A stretch of 64,000 nt of DNA from Neorhodopirellula lusitana (GTDB lineage: Bacteria; Planctomycetota; Planctomycetia; Pirellulales; Pirellulaceae): positions 186,001-250,000 of the forward strand of contig NZ_FXUG01000011.1 of the NCBI RefSeq assembly GCF_900182915.1. Direction: 5' to 3'. Positions 1 through 8,964 of the stretch are shown here, in pieces. The notes beneath the pieces are model-generated. The model saw nothing but the letters and a program-made list of their open reading frames with translations. It had not been told where the DNA came from and searched no databases. A program made the translations under genes and the position numbers. How positions within the stretch are numbered: the first letter of the stretch is position 1; each line of letters starts with the position of its first letter.

Positions 1-1005
1 AATGAAATGAACGACCTGATAACGTTCCTTGGGCGATAGTTGCGTGGTCGCGGCCATCAACCCGTTACCCCGGGAAAGCGTCATGAACATGCTGTACGGA
101 TCGGCTCCAAATTTCAGCTTTTGGCTTCCGAAAGCCCGAGCCGTCGGCATCGACGGAGTGTTCCCGTCACTGCCGTGACAGTTCACGCACAACCCAAAAT
201 AGATTTGTCGTCCTTGATGATAATCGCCTGGCTTAAAACTCTTCAAAATCCCCGCATGGTTCAAATCGCTCATGTCGTCGGGAATGACAAGTTGATCCGC
301 CGACGGTTGCAATTCCGCCGCCCGCTTCACTCCGCCATTGGCAACTTCAAAGACATAGCTCGCCAAATCATAGAACTGCCGCATCGACGGCAGCGTCGCG
401 ACCAACCCGGCTGGCATCATCGACTGCTTTGACACGATGCGTTCTTCGATCTCATCCACTGCAACGATGATTTCTTTGTCCATGTTGACCGCATCCCGCA
501 GCACCAACTCATCATCCGATTCACGGACAACGACTCCGTTGACGATATCACCATCGACCATCAACACGGTCTCGCGCTCGAAGCCTTTGCGAATCGAACG
601 GGACGGGAACAGCAACGCCTCGATCAAATGCGTGTCACTGACGTCGGGGCCGATTGTCGCCAAGTCGGGCCCCAACGAACTCGCCGCGTCGCCCTGACCG
701 TGGCATTTCACACACCCAGCCGTCGAGGTGAAGAACACGACCGCGCCACGCTGCGGATTCCCTCGCAAACGAACCTGCTCGGCCAGCACACCTGGGTCGA
801 CTGTTTGAAGCTGATCTTCCAACGTTGTTTTGGGCACCGACAAATCCGCCGCCAACGCTTTACTAGCGATAATCGATGACGCAACCAAAAGCAGGACCAG
901 ACAAACAACACACAACCGATGACCAAGCTGCAACGAGGAGCGTCGAGACCTCGACAGGAATTGGAAGCGTGTGAATTGAGGGCGATCATCGCGAAGGTTC
1001 TTCAT
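1..1005 (-). CDS. Diheme c-type cytochrome, PVC heme-binding type (3' end cut by window edge)
   Basis: The reading frame opens at an ATG at 1005 and stays open to the left edge, giving 335 residues without a stop, so the gene is partial. A basic N-terminus with a hydrophobic stretch near residues 30-45 looks like an export signal or anchor. Two heme c motifs are visible: CVKCH at about residue 98, followed by GPDLATIG and FPSRSIRKGFE as in the PVC-type heme-binding domain (TIGR02603 style), and CVNCH at about residue 273 in a second cytochrome c domain. It should be a periplasmic electron carrier or part of a larger oxidoreductase; the missing C-terminus could change that. It lies 88 bp downstream of the sulfatase at 1094-2689 on the same strand and could be co-transcribed. 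Confidence 0.8.
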   Translation of the reverse strand, partial: MKNLRDDRPQFTRFQFLSRSRRSSLQLGHRLCVVCLVLLLVASSIIASKALAADLSVPKTTLEDQLQTVDPGVLAEQVRLRGNPQRGAVVFFTSTAGCVKCHGQGDAASSLGPDLATIGPDVSDTHLIEALLFPSRSIRKGFERETVLMVDGDIVNGVVVRESDDELVLRDAVNMDKEIIVAVDEIEERIVSKQSMMPAGLVATLPSMRQFYDLASYVFEVANGGVKRAAELQPSADQLVIPDDMSDLNHAGILKSFKPGDYHQGRQIYFGLCVNCHGSDGNTPSMPTARAFGSQKLKFGADPYSMFMTLSRGNGLMAATTQLSPKERYQVVHFI

Positions 1006-1093
1006 TTCAGATACTCATCCAGCAGTTTCTATTGTTCTGCCTGAACTCTGGCGAGCCCAGCTACGGATTTCAATTCGGGAGGCACCCTCATGA

Positions 1094-2689
1094 CTACTCA
1101 GCCAACTGCGGGAATCGATCCAACGTGGGTTGATGCAGGTACGGCCAACCGTCGTTCATTTGTTTCTCGCCCGGCGTTGTGCGCCCTTCGGCAAGTGCCT
1201 TGGCGAGTTCGTTGACCAACGCGTCAATCTTCTCCGGGAACGCGTCTTCGAGATTCTTCGTTTCCCCTGGATCGTCAGCCATGTTGTAGAGCTGCACCGA
1301 CTGCGAAGGCGTGACCAATTTTGGTTGGTTGGTGAAGCCTGCCCATCCGCCACCGCCATCGGTGGTTAGGATCAGTTTCCAATCGCCGCTACGAATCGCA
1401 AACTTGCCCGAGATGGAATGATGAATCGTTTGTGGACGCGTCGGCTGGCGATCGCCCTGCATACAGGGATAGAACGAAAACGAATCCTCAGCGGCATCGT
1501 CCGGAAGCGACTCCTTTTCACCCAGGATATCCGCAAAGGTGGCAAGGAAATCAGTCGTGCAGACAGTGGTCTCCGAAGTGCTTCCCGCTGACACTTTCCC
1601 CGGCCAACGCACCAAGAATGGAACCCGGTGACCACCCTCGTAAAGCGACCCCTTGGATCCTCGAAAATCGCCGGACGGATGATAACCCGCAGCCAGCATT
1701 TTGGGGATCTCCACGTAGGGGGCGAAACCGTTATCCGACGTGAAGATGACCAGCGTCTCGTCATCAATGCCTGATGCTGCCAGTTGATCGAGCACCTGTT
1801 CAACGACCCAGTCTGTTTCGGCGATGAAGTCCGCGTACCAACTGTATTGCTTGTAGCGTCCTTTAAAATTCTTCCCTGGACGAACCGGCGTGTGGGGTGA
1901 TGTCAAAGGCAGGTACAAGAAGAACGGCTTGTCGGATGAGTCAGACGCTTGTCGCTGAATGTAGCTGCGTGACTGCTCCGCCCAGGTCGCAAGACATTCA
2001 CTCGCGTCGAAGTCCTCTGCCGCAGCACCAATCCGCTGAAAGTCGTTGTATTCATTGTGAGGAAAACCTCGCTCGACGGTTGGAACCTGTTCAGCACGAT
2101 CGTTTCGCAAGTAAACATAAGGCGGCATGTCTAACGACGACAGAATAAAGAACGCTTCGTCAAAGCCAACGTCGACGGGCCCGTTGCGGAACGGTTGGCT
2201 GTAGTCGATGTTCCACGAACCGAACTTAGCCTTATGTCCCGACGCGGTTTTGTCAGCAACATGCGAGTCCGATTCCGCTTTCACCCAGTCCACGCCCAGA
2301 TGCCACTTACCAATGCACGCGGTGTGGTATCCGGACTGCTGTAGGAAACCAGGAAGGCTAAGCCGATTAGGATCCATCAAAGCAGGCGAATCCGCAGCCG
2401 ATAGCACGCCCTTTTTCAATCGGCTACGCCAGTTGTATCGCCCAGTCAGGATGCCGTATCGCGTTGGAGTGCAAACCGAGGAACTGGTGTGCGCGTTGTT
2501 AAACTGCATGCCTTCGTTCGCCATCTGGTCCAGTGCGGGAGTCGGGACCAAACCGCCCGCATGCGAGGGTTCACCTGGTCCCATATCATCGGCCAGAATC
2601 AAAATAATGTTGGGCTTGTCCGAACCGTGCGCCGCACAGGCAAAGCAAAGCAATGAGCAAATGAAGATTGTACGAATCGTGGTGTTCAT
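1094..2689 (-). CDS. Secreted type I sulfatase
   Basis: A 531-residue exported sulfatase. A signal peptide covers about residues 1-22 and is followed by the metal-site segment ILADDMG. The formylglycine motif is CTPTR with Cys at residue 73, then the family block LTGRY. Further typical motifs are GKWHLG and TSDNG. It should hydrolyse a sulfate ester on a sugar, calcium dependent, after Cys is converted to formylglycine. Its start overlaps the stop of the next sulfatase upstream by 4 bp (ATGA), indicating translational coupling. It is a clear paralogue of the sulfatase at 5708-7285: both share the CTPTRYGILTGRY block and a matching region after GKWHLG. The exact sugar and sulfate position cannot be told from sequence. 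Confidence 0.93.
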   Translation of the reverse strand: MNTTIRTIFICSLLCFACAAHGSDKPNIILILADDMGPGEPSHAGGLVPTPALDQMANEGMQFNNAHTSSSVCTPTRYGILTGRYNWRSRLKKGVLSAADSPALMDPNRLSLPGFLQQSGYHTACIGKWHLGVDWVKAESDSHVADKTASGHKAKFGSWNIDYSQPFRNGPVDVGFDEAFFILSSLDMPPYVYLRNDRAEQVPTVERGFPHNEYNDFQRIGAAAEDFDASECLATWAEQSRSYIQRQASDSSDKPFFLYLPLTSPHTPVRPGKNFKGRYKQYSWYADFIAETDWVVEQVLDQLAASGIDDETLVIFTSDNGFAPYVEIPKMLAAGYHPSGDFRGSKGSLYEGGHRVPFLVRWPGKVSAGSTSETTVCTTDFLATFADILGEKESLPDDAAEDSFSFYPCMQGDRQPTRPQTIHHSISGKFAIRSGDWKLILTTDGGGGWAGFTNQPKLVTPSQSVQLYNMADDPGETKNLEDAFPEKIDALVNELAKALAEGRTTPGEKQMNDGWPYLHQPTLDRFPQLAE

Positions 2690-4278
2690 CGAGATTCCTG
2701 CGCTGTTGACGGGGAGGACTTTAGCATGCCGTCGCCAAGATCCGTTCGTTGTTGCGTAAGCCTCTTCTTCAGCCGTTTCAATACACTCGCATGAGACGGA
2801 TCCGCAGACAGATCCGTTATTTCGCCCGGATCATTCACTAGGTCAAACAACTGATATCGATCGAGTTTAGGGTAATAGATCAGTTTGTGAGTCTGGGTTC
2901 GCACCAGACGCTGAAACGCCAGATAGGTCCCATAAATGATTGGCTCACCACCGGACTTGCTTTCACCCGTCGCCAGCGTCTTCACGCTGGAAAACTCAAC
3001 ACTCTCAGGAACGCTCAACCCAGCCAATTCACATGTCGTTGGATAGACGCTTTGCATGTAGATCATGTCGTTGACGCGTCGGTTTTTCGGAATTCCAGGA
3101 CCGCAAATCACGAAGGGCATGCGAATGCTGTGATCGTAGGGATTCTGTTTTCCCATCAATCCATGGCTGCCCATGGCAAGACCGTGATCGGATGTAAAGA
3201 CGACATAAGTGTTGCCCGCCTCCCCGCTCTCGTCGAGGGCTTTGAGAATGCGACCAATCTCGCGATCCATGTGAGTGATCATCGCATAGTACTCCGAACG
3301 ATGAACCCGAACCGCCTCTTCGGTCCGCGGGAACGGAGCGAGTTGTTCATCGCGAATTGTGATCGCGCCATTGTTGAAGGGATGCTCGGGCAAATAGTTT
3401 GCAGGCAGCGATATCTGTTCCGGCGGATACTGCTCGACAAACGACCGAGGGGACTGACGAGGATCATGCGGAGCGTTGAAGGCGACAAACATGAAGAACG
3501 GCGATGCCTGCCGTTTCGATTGGGTCAAAAAGTCGACGGCTGCGTCAGCGTACAACTCCGATGTGTGCTGCTGGACATCATACGCATCGCCGAGCTCTCC
3601 GTTGGACTGGAGGTCACGAACCGCAGGCGTCCAATGACCGTGGAAAGACGGGTCCCACGGCGTCCAGCGATCTCGATCTGCGGCGGGACGCTGATATCCA
3701 GGATTGTCGAAATACTTCACGCGACTCCCTTCGTGTGTATCGTAAAAGCCTTCGCCGACTGATTTCGCACTGGTGAAACCTTGACCCACGGACGCTAGGC
3801 TGTTGTGCCATTTCCCGGTCAGGAAGGTCTGATAGCCTGCATCTCGAAAAACCTCAGGCCACAACTTCACCGCGGTTTCTTGATGGACCGCCAGCGGTCC
3901 CTTGGCATGAGCCCAATCATCCAAATACGGCGTGTTCCGCGGCGCTCGATAAACCGTTTGACCGGTAATCAACATCGTCCGGCTGGCCACACACACCGCA
4001 CCCGACCACGATCCCTGATTGAAACAATGCGTGAACGTTGTCCCACGTCGCGCAAGTGTATCCAGATGTGGGGTTTTAATATCTTCGTTGCCCAGCGCCC
4101 CCATTGCATCGGGTGCTTGATCATCGCTGAGGATGAACAAGAAATTCGGACGATCCTGCGTTTGTTCAGCAGCAGGGCAGTGCTGTGCCAAGAACGTCGC
4201 AAGCAACAGCGTCGCGATTGTAAGCGAAGTCATCATTTTCATCGGAGCGTGTTCCAACTGGGTTATGTTACGCATCAT
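2686..4278 (-). CDS. Secreted sulfatase with CVASR active-site motif
   Basis: A 530-residue sulfatase. The ATG at 4278 overlaps the stop of the upstream sulfatase (ATGA, 4275-4278). An internal ATG at 4242 (MKMMTSL) gives a more compact signal peptide and may be the true start. Metal-site segment ILSDDQ is followed by the active-site motif CVASR (Cys about residue 96), which has Ala where most family members have Pro. Ala at this place is tolerated in the broad (C/S)x(P/A)xR definition. GKWHN and TSDHGLAMGSHGL are also present. The layout resembles the choline-sulfatase/iduronate-sulfatase side of the family. The end overlaps the next sulfatase start by 4 bp. Confidence 0.92.
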   Translation of the reverse strand: MMRNITQLEHAPMKMMTSLTIATLLLATFLAQHCPAAEQTQDRPNFLFILSDDQAPDAMGALGNEDIKTPHLDTLARRGTTFTHCFNQGSWSGAVCVASRTMLITGQTVYRAPRNTPYLDDWAHAKGPLAVHQETAVKLWPEVFRDAGYQTFLTGKWHNSLASVGQGFTSAKSVGEGFYDTHEGSRVKYFDNPGYQRPAADRDRWTPWDPSFHGHWTPAVRDLQSNGELGDAYDVQQHTSELYADAAVDFLTQSKRQASPFFMFVAFNAPHDPRQSPRSFVEQYPPEQISLPANYLPEHPFNNGAITIRDEQLAPFPRTEEAVRVHRSEYYAMITHMDREIGRILKALDESGEAGNTYVVFTSDHGLAMGSHGLMGKQNPYDHSIRMPFVICGPGIPKNRRVNDMIYMQSVYPTTCELAGLSVPESVEFSSVKTLATGESKSGGEPIIYGTYLAFQRLVRTQTHKLIYYPKLDRYQLFDLVNDPGEITDLSADPSHASVLKRLKKRLTQQRTDLGDGMLKSSPSTAQESR

Positions 4279-5696
4279 TCAGGCACCCGTTCCAAGTCCG
4301 CCATGACCGTCGCTTTCCAGCGTGAGAGTGCATCCTTCATACGTTCCGCGATAGCGGGCATTTGCTTTGCCAGATTGATGCTCTCTGCCGGATCGTCAGC
4401 GATGTCGTAGAGCTTGTCGCCCTTCTCGGTGGAAATCAACTTGTAGCGTTGCTCCATCCAAACCGATTCTCTGCCATCCCGGTTGAGGAACCCGAGCGGC
4501 TTCTTCCTGTCGATTTGATTCCCCGTTACAAACGGCAACAGACTGGTGCCATCATAAGTCCGGTCCGATGCAAGATCGATATCGAGGGCATCCAGCAGGG
4601 TAGGAAAGTAGTCCGATGTGAAGCAGGGCGCATCCACGGTTCGAGGTGATTTTATTTCCCCAGGCCAAACGAGCAAACCAGGAACGCGAATACCGCCCTC
4701 GTTGATCGACAGTTTGTAACCCTTCAAGTTTTTCGCCGTTCCAACATGCCGAGGTGATCCCTGCCGAGCGGGGCCGTTGTCCGAACAGAACCAGAGCATC
4801 GTGTTGTCAGCCGCGTCCAACGCGTCGAGCTCTGCCCGCAGACGTCCGATTTGCTGGTCCATCGCCGTCACGCAGGCGTAATAATGCTGTGCCGGTTCGG
4901 GATGCTCGCGATACATTTCGCGATACTCTGGTCCACCGACCACTGGCGAATGCGGGGTGTGAAACCAAACGGCCGCAAAAAACGGCTGGTCTTCCGCTAC
5001 CGCATCACGAATGAACGGAATCGCGTGGTCCATCAAAACACGCGAATCATCGCCGAGCGTATTTTCCGTCACCGTTTGCCCAGGCCCCGTGAAATACTCA
5101 TTTCCGTATGGTTGCCCCTGACGCGAAGGCTGGCTCTTTTCTTTTTCCGTGATCGGCCCTGGATCAATCAACGGATTCCAGGTGGGAACCTTCGATTCGG
5201 TTACAAAGCAAACGTCGACGTCACGTTCCCAAGGTGGGCAATAATATCGCTTGGGCTGATCCGCGAACGTGCCCCAGCGATTCTGGTCGCCAAGGCTTGA
5301 AGACAGCGTGCCCAAGTGCCACTTGCCAAAATGCCCCGTGGTGTATCCGTGTTGCTTAAGCACCGTCGTGATCGGGATCTCGCTGGGTTCGAGCATCCCC
5401 TTCATTGCGAACGTCACGCCGAATCGATACGGATTGCGTCCCGTGTAGCAACTTCCACGCGTTGGCGAGCACATTGCTGCGGCAGAGTAAAACCGATTGA
5501 ACGTGACACCCTCCGCCGCCATTTGATCCAAATGCGGAGTCTTTAAATGAGGGTGTCCGTTGTACCCGGTGTCCCCCCAACCCTGGTCGTCCGCCATGCA
5601 GAGAATGATATTAGGGCGAGACGTGCCCGAACGTTCGGCCGCAACCTCGCCAACGGAAACAACCAGCGTTAGCAACAATGCCAATGCGAACTTCAT
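4275..5696 (-). CDS. Secreted arylsulfatase A-like sulfatase
   Basis: A 473-residue sulfatase with a clean signal peptide (about residues 1-20), metal-site segment CMADDQGWGDTGYNG, formylglycine motif CSPTR (Cys 76), FGKWHLGTL, a histidine-rich HTPHSP block and CSDNGPA. The order matches arylsulfatase A-like family S1 enzymes acting on sulfated sugars. It begins 11 bp after the stop of the sulfatase at 5708-7285 and its stop overlaps the start of the following sulfatase by 4 bp, so four sulfatases from 1094 to 7285 are packed as one transcript. Substrate unknown. Confidence 0.93.
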   Translation of the reverse strand: MKFALALLLTLVVSVGEVAAERSGTSRPNIILCMADDQGWGDTGYNGHPHLKTPHLDQMAAEGVTFNRFYSAAAMCSPTRGSCYTGRNPYRFGVTFAMKGMLEPSEIPITTVLKQHGYTTGHFGKWHLGTLSSSLGDQNRWGTFADQPKRYYCPPWERDVDVCFVTESKVPTWNPLIDPGPITEKEKSQPSRQGQPYGNEYFTGPGQTVTENTLGDDSRVLMDHAIPFIRDAVAEDQPFFAAVWFHTPHSPVVGGPEYREMYREHPEPAQHYYACVTAMDQQIGRLRAELDALDAADNTMLWFCSDNGPARQGSPRHVGTAKNLKGYKLSINEGGIRVPGLLVWPGEIKSPRTVDAPCFTSDYFPTLLDALDIDLASDRTYDGTSLLPFVTGNQIDRKKPLGFLNRDGRESVWMEQRYKLISTEKGDKLYDIADDPAESINLAKQMPAIAERMKDALSRWKATVMADLERVPE

Positions 5697-5707
5697 CGCG
5701 ATACTTT

Positions 5708-7285
5708 CTAGTTCAAGAATTCACTGATCATTCGAATTTGTGGCCACTTCACGTCGGGATCGTTGTGGTCGCTTGGCAAATTTGGCCCCGGCGTGCTTCG
5801 GCCTTTCGAAATAATATCCGCCAAATCCTTTTTCAGCATCTCGATCACTTCGGGGTGCTCCGACGCGACGTTCACCTTTTCAATGGCGTCCGTTTCCATG
5901 TCGAATAGCTGCAGGCTGGCAGCATGGATGATCGGATCATCGGCCCTTGGATCAACACGTTTCGACCCACCGAAATCGTCGAACATGACTTTCCACTTAC
6001 CGCGGCGAATGGCAAAGATTCCGTTGTCGGAATGATGAATGACAAGACGGTCGCTGTCACCTGAGACGCGATTACCTTCCAGTGCTGGCAAGAAACTGAC
6101 GCTGTCTTCGCCGGCATCATCCGCCAGTGGCACACCCGTAATGTCCGTGCAAGTCGCCAAGAAGTCGGTCGTGCAGACGAGCTCTTTTGACACCGCGCCA
6201 GCCTTCACCTTGTTGGGCCAACGAACGACAAACGGCACACGGTGTCCACCTTCCCAGTTGGTGCCTTTCATGCCGCGATAGATCCAGCTCGAGTGATGAC
6301 CTTGCTTCGCCATCGCAGTGAACCCCGCTTTGGGCGAGGTACCGTTGTCCGCAGTGAAGATGACCAATGTATTGTCGGCAATACCCTGCTCATCAAGCGT
6401 CTTCAGCACTTCGCCGACAACCCAATCCGATTCCATGCAAAAGTCGCCGTGCTCACTCAGACCGCTCTTACCTTTAAATTTATCGCTCGGCACGATCGGG
6501 GAGTGCGGTGATGGTAAAGGCAGATACACAAAGAACGGACTGCCCTTCTGTTCCCTGATCCAACCACAGGTCTTTTCAGCGAATTTGGCGAGGACTTCCT
6601 GCTGCACGTATTCTTTGGCAGCGTAGCCAGGCTTGGATGGCTGCGTGAACCCACGGGCGTCCACTTCATCAAGTGTCTTCAAAATTTCGAGCGTGCCCTG
6701 AATCCGATCGTTCTCAATGTAGGCATGCGGGTCCATGTTCAGCGACGCGGAGATCCCGAAGTAGTAATCAAACCCAACACTGTTGGGTCCGTTCTGAATT
6801 GGCGCCGTCGGATCGACGTTCTTGTAGGAGACTCGTTTCCCAACCTTGCTGTCGTTTTCTACCTTCCAATCCATGCCCAAGTGCCACTTACCAACACACG
6901 CCGTCGCATAGCCCTGCTTCTTTAGGAACGAAGCGACCGTTTCGCGAGTGGGTTCAATCAGATGCGAACTATGTCCGCCAAGCACGCCCTGTTTCAGTGT
7001 CGGTGTCCGCCAGGAATACCGACCGGTCAGGATGCCGTACCGGGTCGGAGTGCAGACGCCCGAACTGGTATGCGTGTCCATGAACTGCATGCCTTCGCTT
7101 ACCAGACGGTCGATATATGGCGTCGGGATTTTGCCATCGGAGTTGTAGCAACTCACGTCACCCTGCCCCATGTCATCAGCCAGGATGTAAACGATGTTCG
7201 GTTTTCCAGCCGCAACCGGTGTTGTCAACGCACAAAGGATAGCCAACAACGAAGCTGACAGGAACATTTGGTTGATTTGTTTCAT
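5708..7285 (-). CDS. Secreted type I sulfatase, paralogue of the one at 1094-2689
   Basis: An ATG further upstream at 7507 would overlap the upstream gene by more than 100 bp and add 74 residues without a signal. The ATG at 7285 (MKQINQM) gives a normal signal peptide of about 26 residues and 525 residues in all, so I use it. It has ILADDMGQGD, formylglycine motif CTPTR (Cys 78), LTGRYSWR, CVGKWHLGMDW and TADNG. The domain plan and several blocks match the sulfatase at 1094-2689 closely, so the two are duplicates that diverged within this cluster. The likely role is removal of a sulfate ester from an oligosaccharide in the periplasm or outside the cell. Confidence 0.9.
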   Translation of the reverse strand: MKQINQMFLSASLLAILCALTTPVAAGKPNIVYILADDMGQGDVSCYNSDGKIPTPYIDRLVSEGMQFMDTHTSSGVCTPTRYGILTGRYSWRTPTLKQGVLGGHSSHLIEPTRETVASFLKKQGYATACVGKWHLGMDWKVENDSKVGKRVSYKNVDPTAPIQNGPNSVGFDYYFGISASLNMDPHAYIENDRIQGTLEILKTLDEVDARGFTQPSKPGYAAKEYVQQEVLAKFAEKTCGWIREQKGSPFFVYLPLPSPHSPIVPSDKFKGKSGLSEHGDFCMESDWVVGEVLKTLDEQGIADNTLVIFTADNGTSPKAGFTAMAKQGHHSSWIYRGMKGTNWEGGHRVPFVVRWPNKVKAGAVSKELVCTTDFLATCTDITGVPLADDAGEDSVSFLPALEGNRVSGDSDRLVIHHSDNGIFAIRRGKWKVMFDDFGGSKRVDPRADDPIIHAASLQLFDMETDAIEKVNVASEHPEVIEMLKKDLADIISKGRSTPGPNLPSDHNDPDVKWPQIRMISEFLN

Positions 7286-7398
7286 CTGTTCTTTCTTGGT
7301 TAGTGAGCGACCGAAAAAGGATTGTTTCATTGAACGCATCGATAGCTTCAGTTCGCCGACGGAGAAGGCGACTGGAATCCGCCAACCCGAAATGGGGA

Positions 7399-8964
7399 CT
7401 ATGGAAGGTTGAATGTTCCGTCGAAAAACGGCTGCTTGTTGTCTTCCCAAGGCTGATAGTCCGACTCGAAATAGTGCCACTGTGGCATCTGATGGTTCCG
7501 TCCCCACTTCTCGACGTCCGATACCATCTTCTCCAGGAGTTCTGGGTATTGCTTGCTCAGGTCATTGGTTTCGCCGATGTCTTCGACGACGTTGTACAGT
7601 TGCCAGTGTTTCCGTGTGCGGCTGACTTTCCATTGATTGCGGCGACCACTGACGTCCGTAAAGCCTGAGCGATGCGACATCGCGTAAATCATTTCGTCCG
7701 GGTGCGGATTCGTACCAGTGCACAGTTCATCCCACACGTCTTTTCCATCCAGGATCTTTTCCCTAGGGATCGCAACGCCCGCCAAACGAGCCAACGTGGG
7801 ATAGAAGTCCAGGGACAGCACGGGATACTGGAACTTCTGTCCAGCTGGAACCTTCAAGGGCCAGTGAAAGAACATGGGAACCCGATAGCCGCCCTCTTCG
7901 ACGCCTCTTTTGCCGCCTTTCAGTGGAGCGTTGCTGGCACTGCCATTCGCCTTGCCACCGTTGTCGCTCAAGAAAATGATCAACGTGTCGTCGAAGTCCC
8001 CGGTCGACTTCAGAGTGTCCACGACACGGCGAACTCCGCGATCAACTGCGTACACCATTCCCGCGTAGGTGCGTCGTTTTTTGTCCCCAATGTGTGCGAA
8101 GCGGTCCATGTCTTCTTGTTTTGCTTCAATCGGAGAATGCGGGGCCGTGTAGGACAGGTACAGGAACCACGGCTGATCCTTCGTCGATGCTTTTTCAAGG
8201 AACTGAACGGCCTCGCGAGAAAACGCGTCGGTCACGTATTCCGTTTCTCGAACATCCTTTCCATTGCGCTGTAGCGGAGAAATATTCATCGTGATGTTTT
8301 TCTCGCCAGCCTTGACCGCCGCTTCATACTTCCGCCGATACTTGTCAGGAAAATACTGGTGTCCGCCACCCAGAACTCCATAGAATTCGTCGAATCCACG
8401 CTGATTGGGTTGGTACTGCGGCTGTTGCCCAAGATGCCACTTACCGACGGCGCCGGTGAAATAGCCAGCATCTTGCAGAAGTTTAGAGAGAAAGGCCTCA
8501 CTCAAAGGCGTCCCCATTTCATGGTGATCGGGCAGATTGAATTGCTCACCGAAGTTGTGTGGATAACGTCCGGTCATGATCGCAGCCCGACTCGGACCAC
8601 AGACGGGATGCGCAACGTAGGCCGTGGTGCAGATGGTCCCATTGGCAGCCAGCTCATCGAGCGCCGGCGTCGTGATATCTTGGGCACCATTGAACCCCAC
8701 ATCCGCATACCCTAAATCATCGCACATGATGATCAGAAAATTGGGACGTTCGGCTGCGTTCACCTGGCAGTCAACGGTAGCAGCCCCTACTAAAAGGACC
8801 AGTGCGAGGAGTGTTCCTAAACAGTACTGATTCCTATCAACATTTGCGAAGCATCGGCGATTGATTCGCGACGGACTTAGAGTGAATGAGATGATTCCAT
8901 CCGCCGGGACAATCGTGCGAATGTCGAGTCCCGTATGAGCGTGAGCGTCTTCGATTCTGGTCAT
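7399..8964 (-). CDS. Secreted sulfatase, N-acetylgalactosamine-sulfatase-like
   Basis: A 521-residue sulfatase whose ATG overlaps the stop of the upstream beta-propeller gene (ATGA, 8961-8964). The hydrophobic export segment is at about residues 48-64, preceded by an unusually long polar stretch; no better internal ATG exists, so the coupled start is kept. Metal-site segment CDDLGYADVG, formylglycine motif CGPSR (Cys 122), MTGRYPHNFG, GAVGKWHLG and LSDNGGKANG place it near the arylsulfatase B/GALNS-like subgroup common in planctomycete and Bacteroidetes polysaccharide loci. Coupling to the beta-propeller gene suggests the two products act on the same glycan. Confidence 0.92.
   Translation of the reverse strand: MTRIEDAHAHTGLDIRTIVPADGIISFTLSPSRINRRCFANVDRNQYCLGTLLALVLLVGAATVDCQVNAAERPNFLIIMCDDLGYADVGFNGAQDITTPALDELAANGTICTTAYVAHPVCGPSRAAIMTGRYPHNFGEQFNLPDHHEMGTPLSEAFLSKLLQDAGYFTGAVGKWHLGQQPQYQPNQRGFDEFYGVLGGGHQYFPDKYRRKYEAAVKAGEKNITMNISPLQRNGKDVRETEYVTDAFSREAVQFLEKASTKDQPWFLYLSYTAPHSPIEAKQEDMDRFAHIGDKKRRTYAGMVYAVDRGVRRVVDTLKSTGDFDDTLIIFLSDNGGKANGSASNAPLKGGKRGVEEGGYRVPMFFHWPLKVPAGQKFQYPVLSLDFYPTLARLAGVAIPREKILDGKDVWDELCTGTNPHPDEMIYAMSHRSGFTDVSGRRNQWKVSRTRKHWQLYNVVEDIGETNDLSKQYPELLEKMVSDVEKWGRNHQMPQWHYFESDYQPWEDNKQPFFDGTFNLP

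Noticed and set aside
2887-3762. Long plus-strand frame (291 codons) opposite a sulfatase
   Set aside because: It lies antisense within a clear sulfatase; no signal or domain, and the amino-acid make-up is that of a shadow of high-GC coding sequence.
7285-7507. 74-residue N-terminal extension of the sulfatase at 5708
   Set aside because: It would overlap the upstream sulfatase by 109 bp and has no signal-like sequence; the internal ATG at 7285 fits better.
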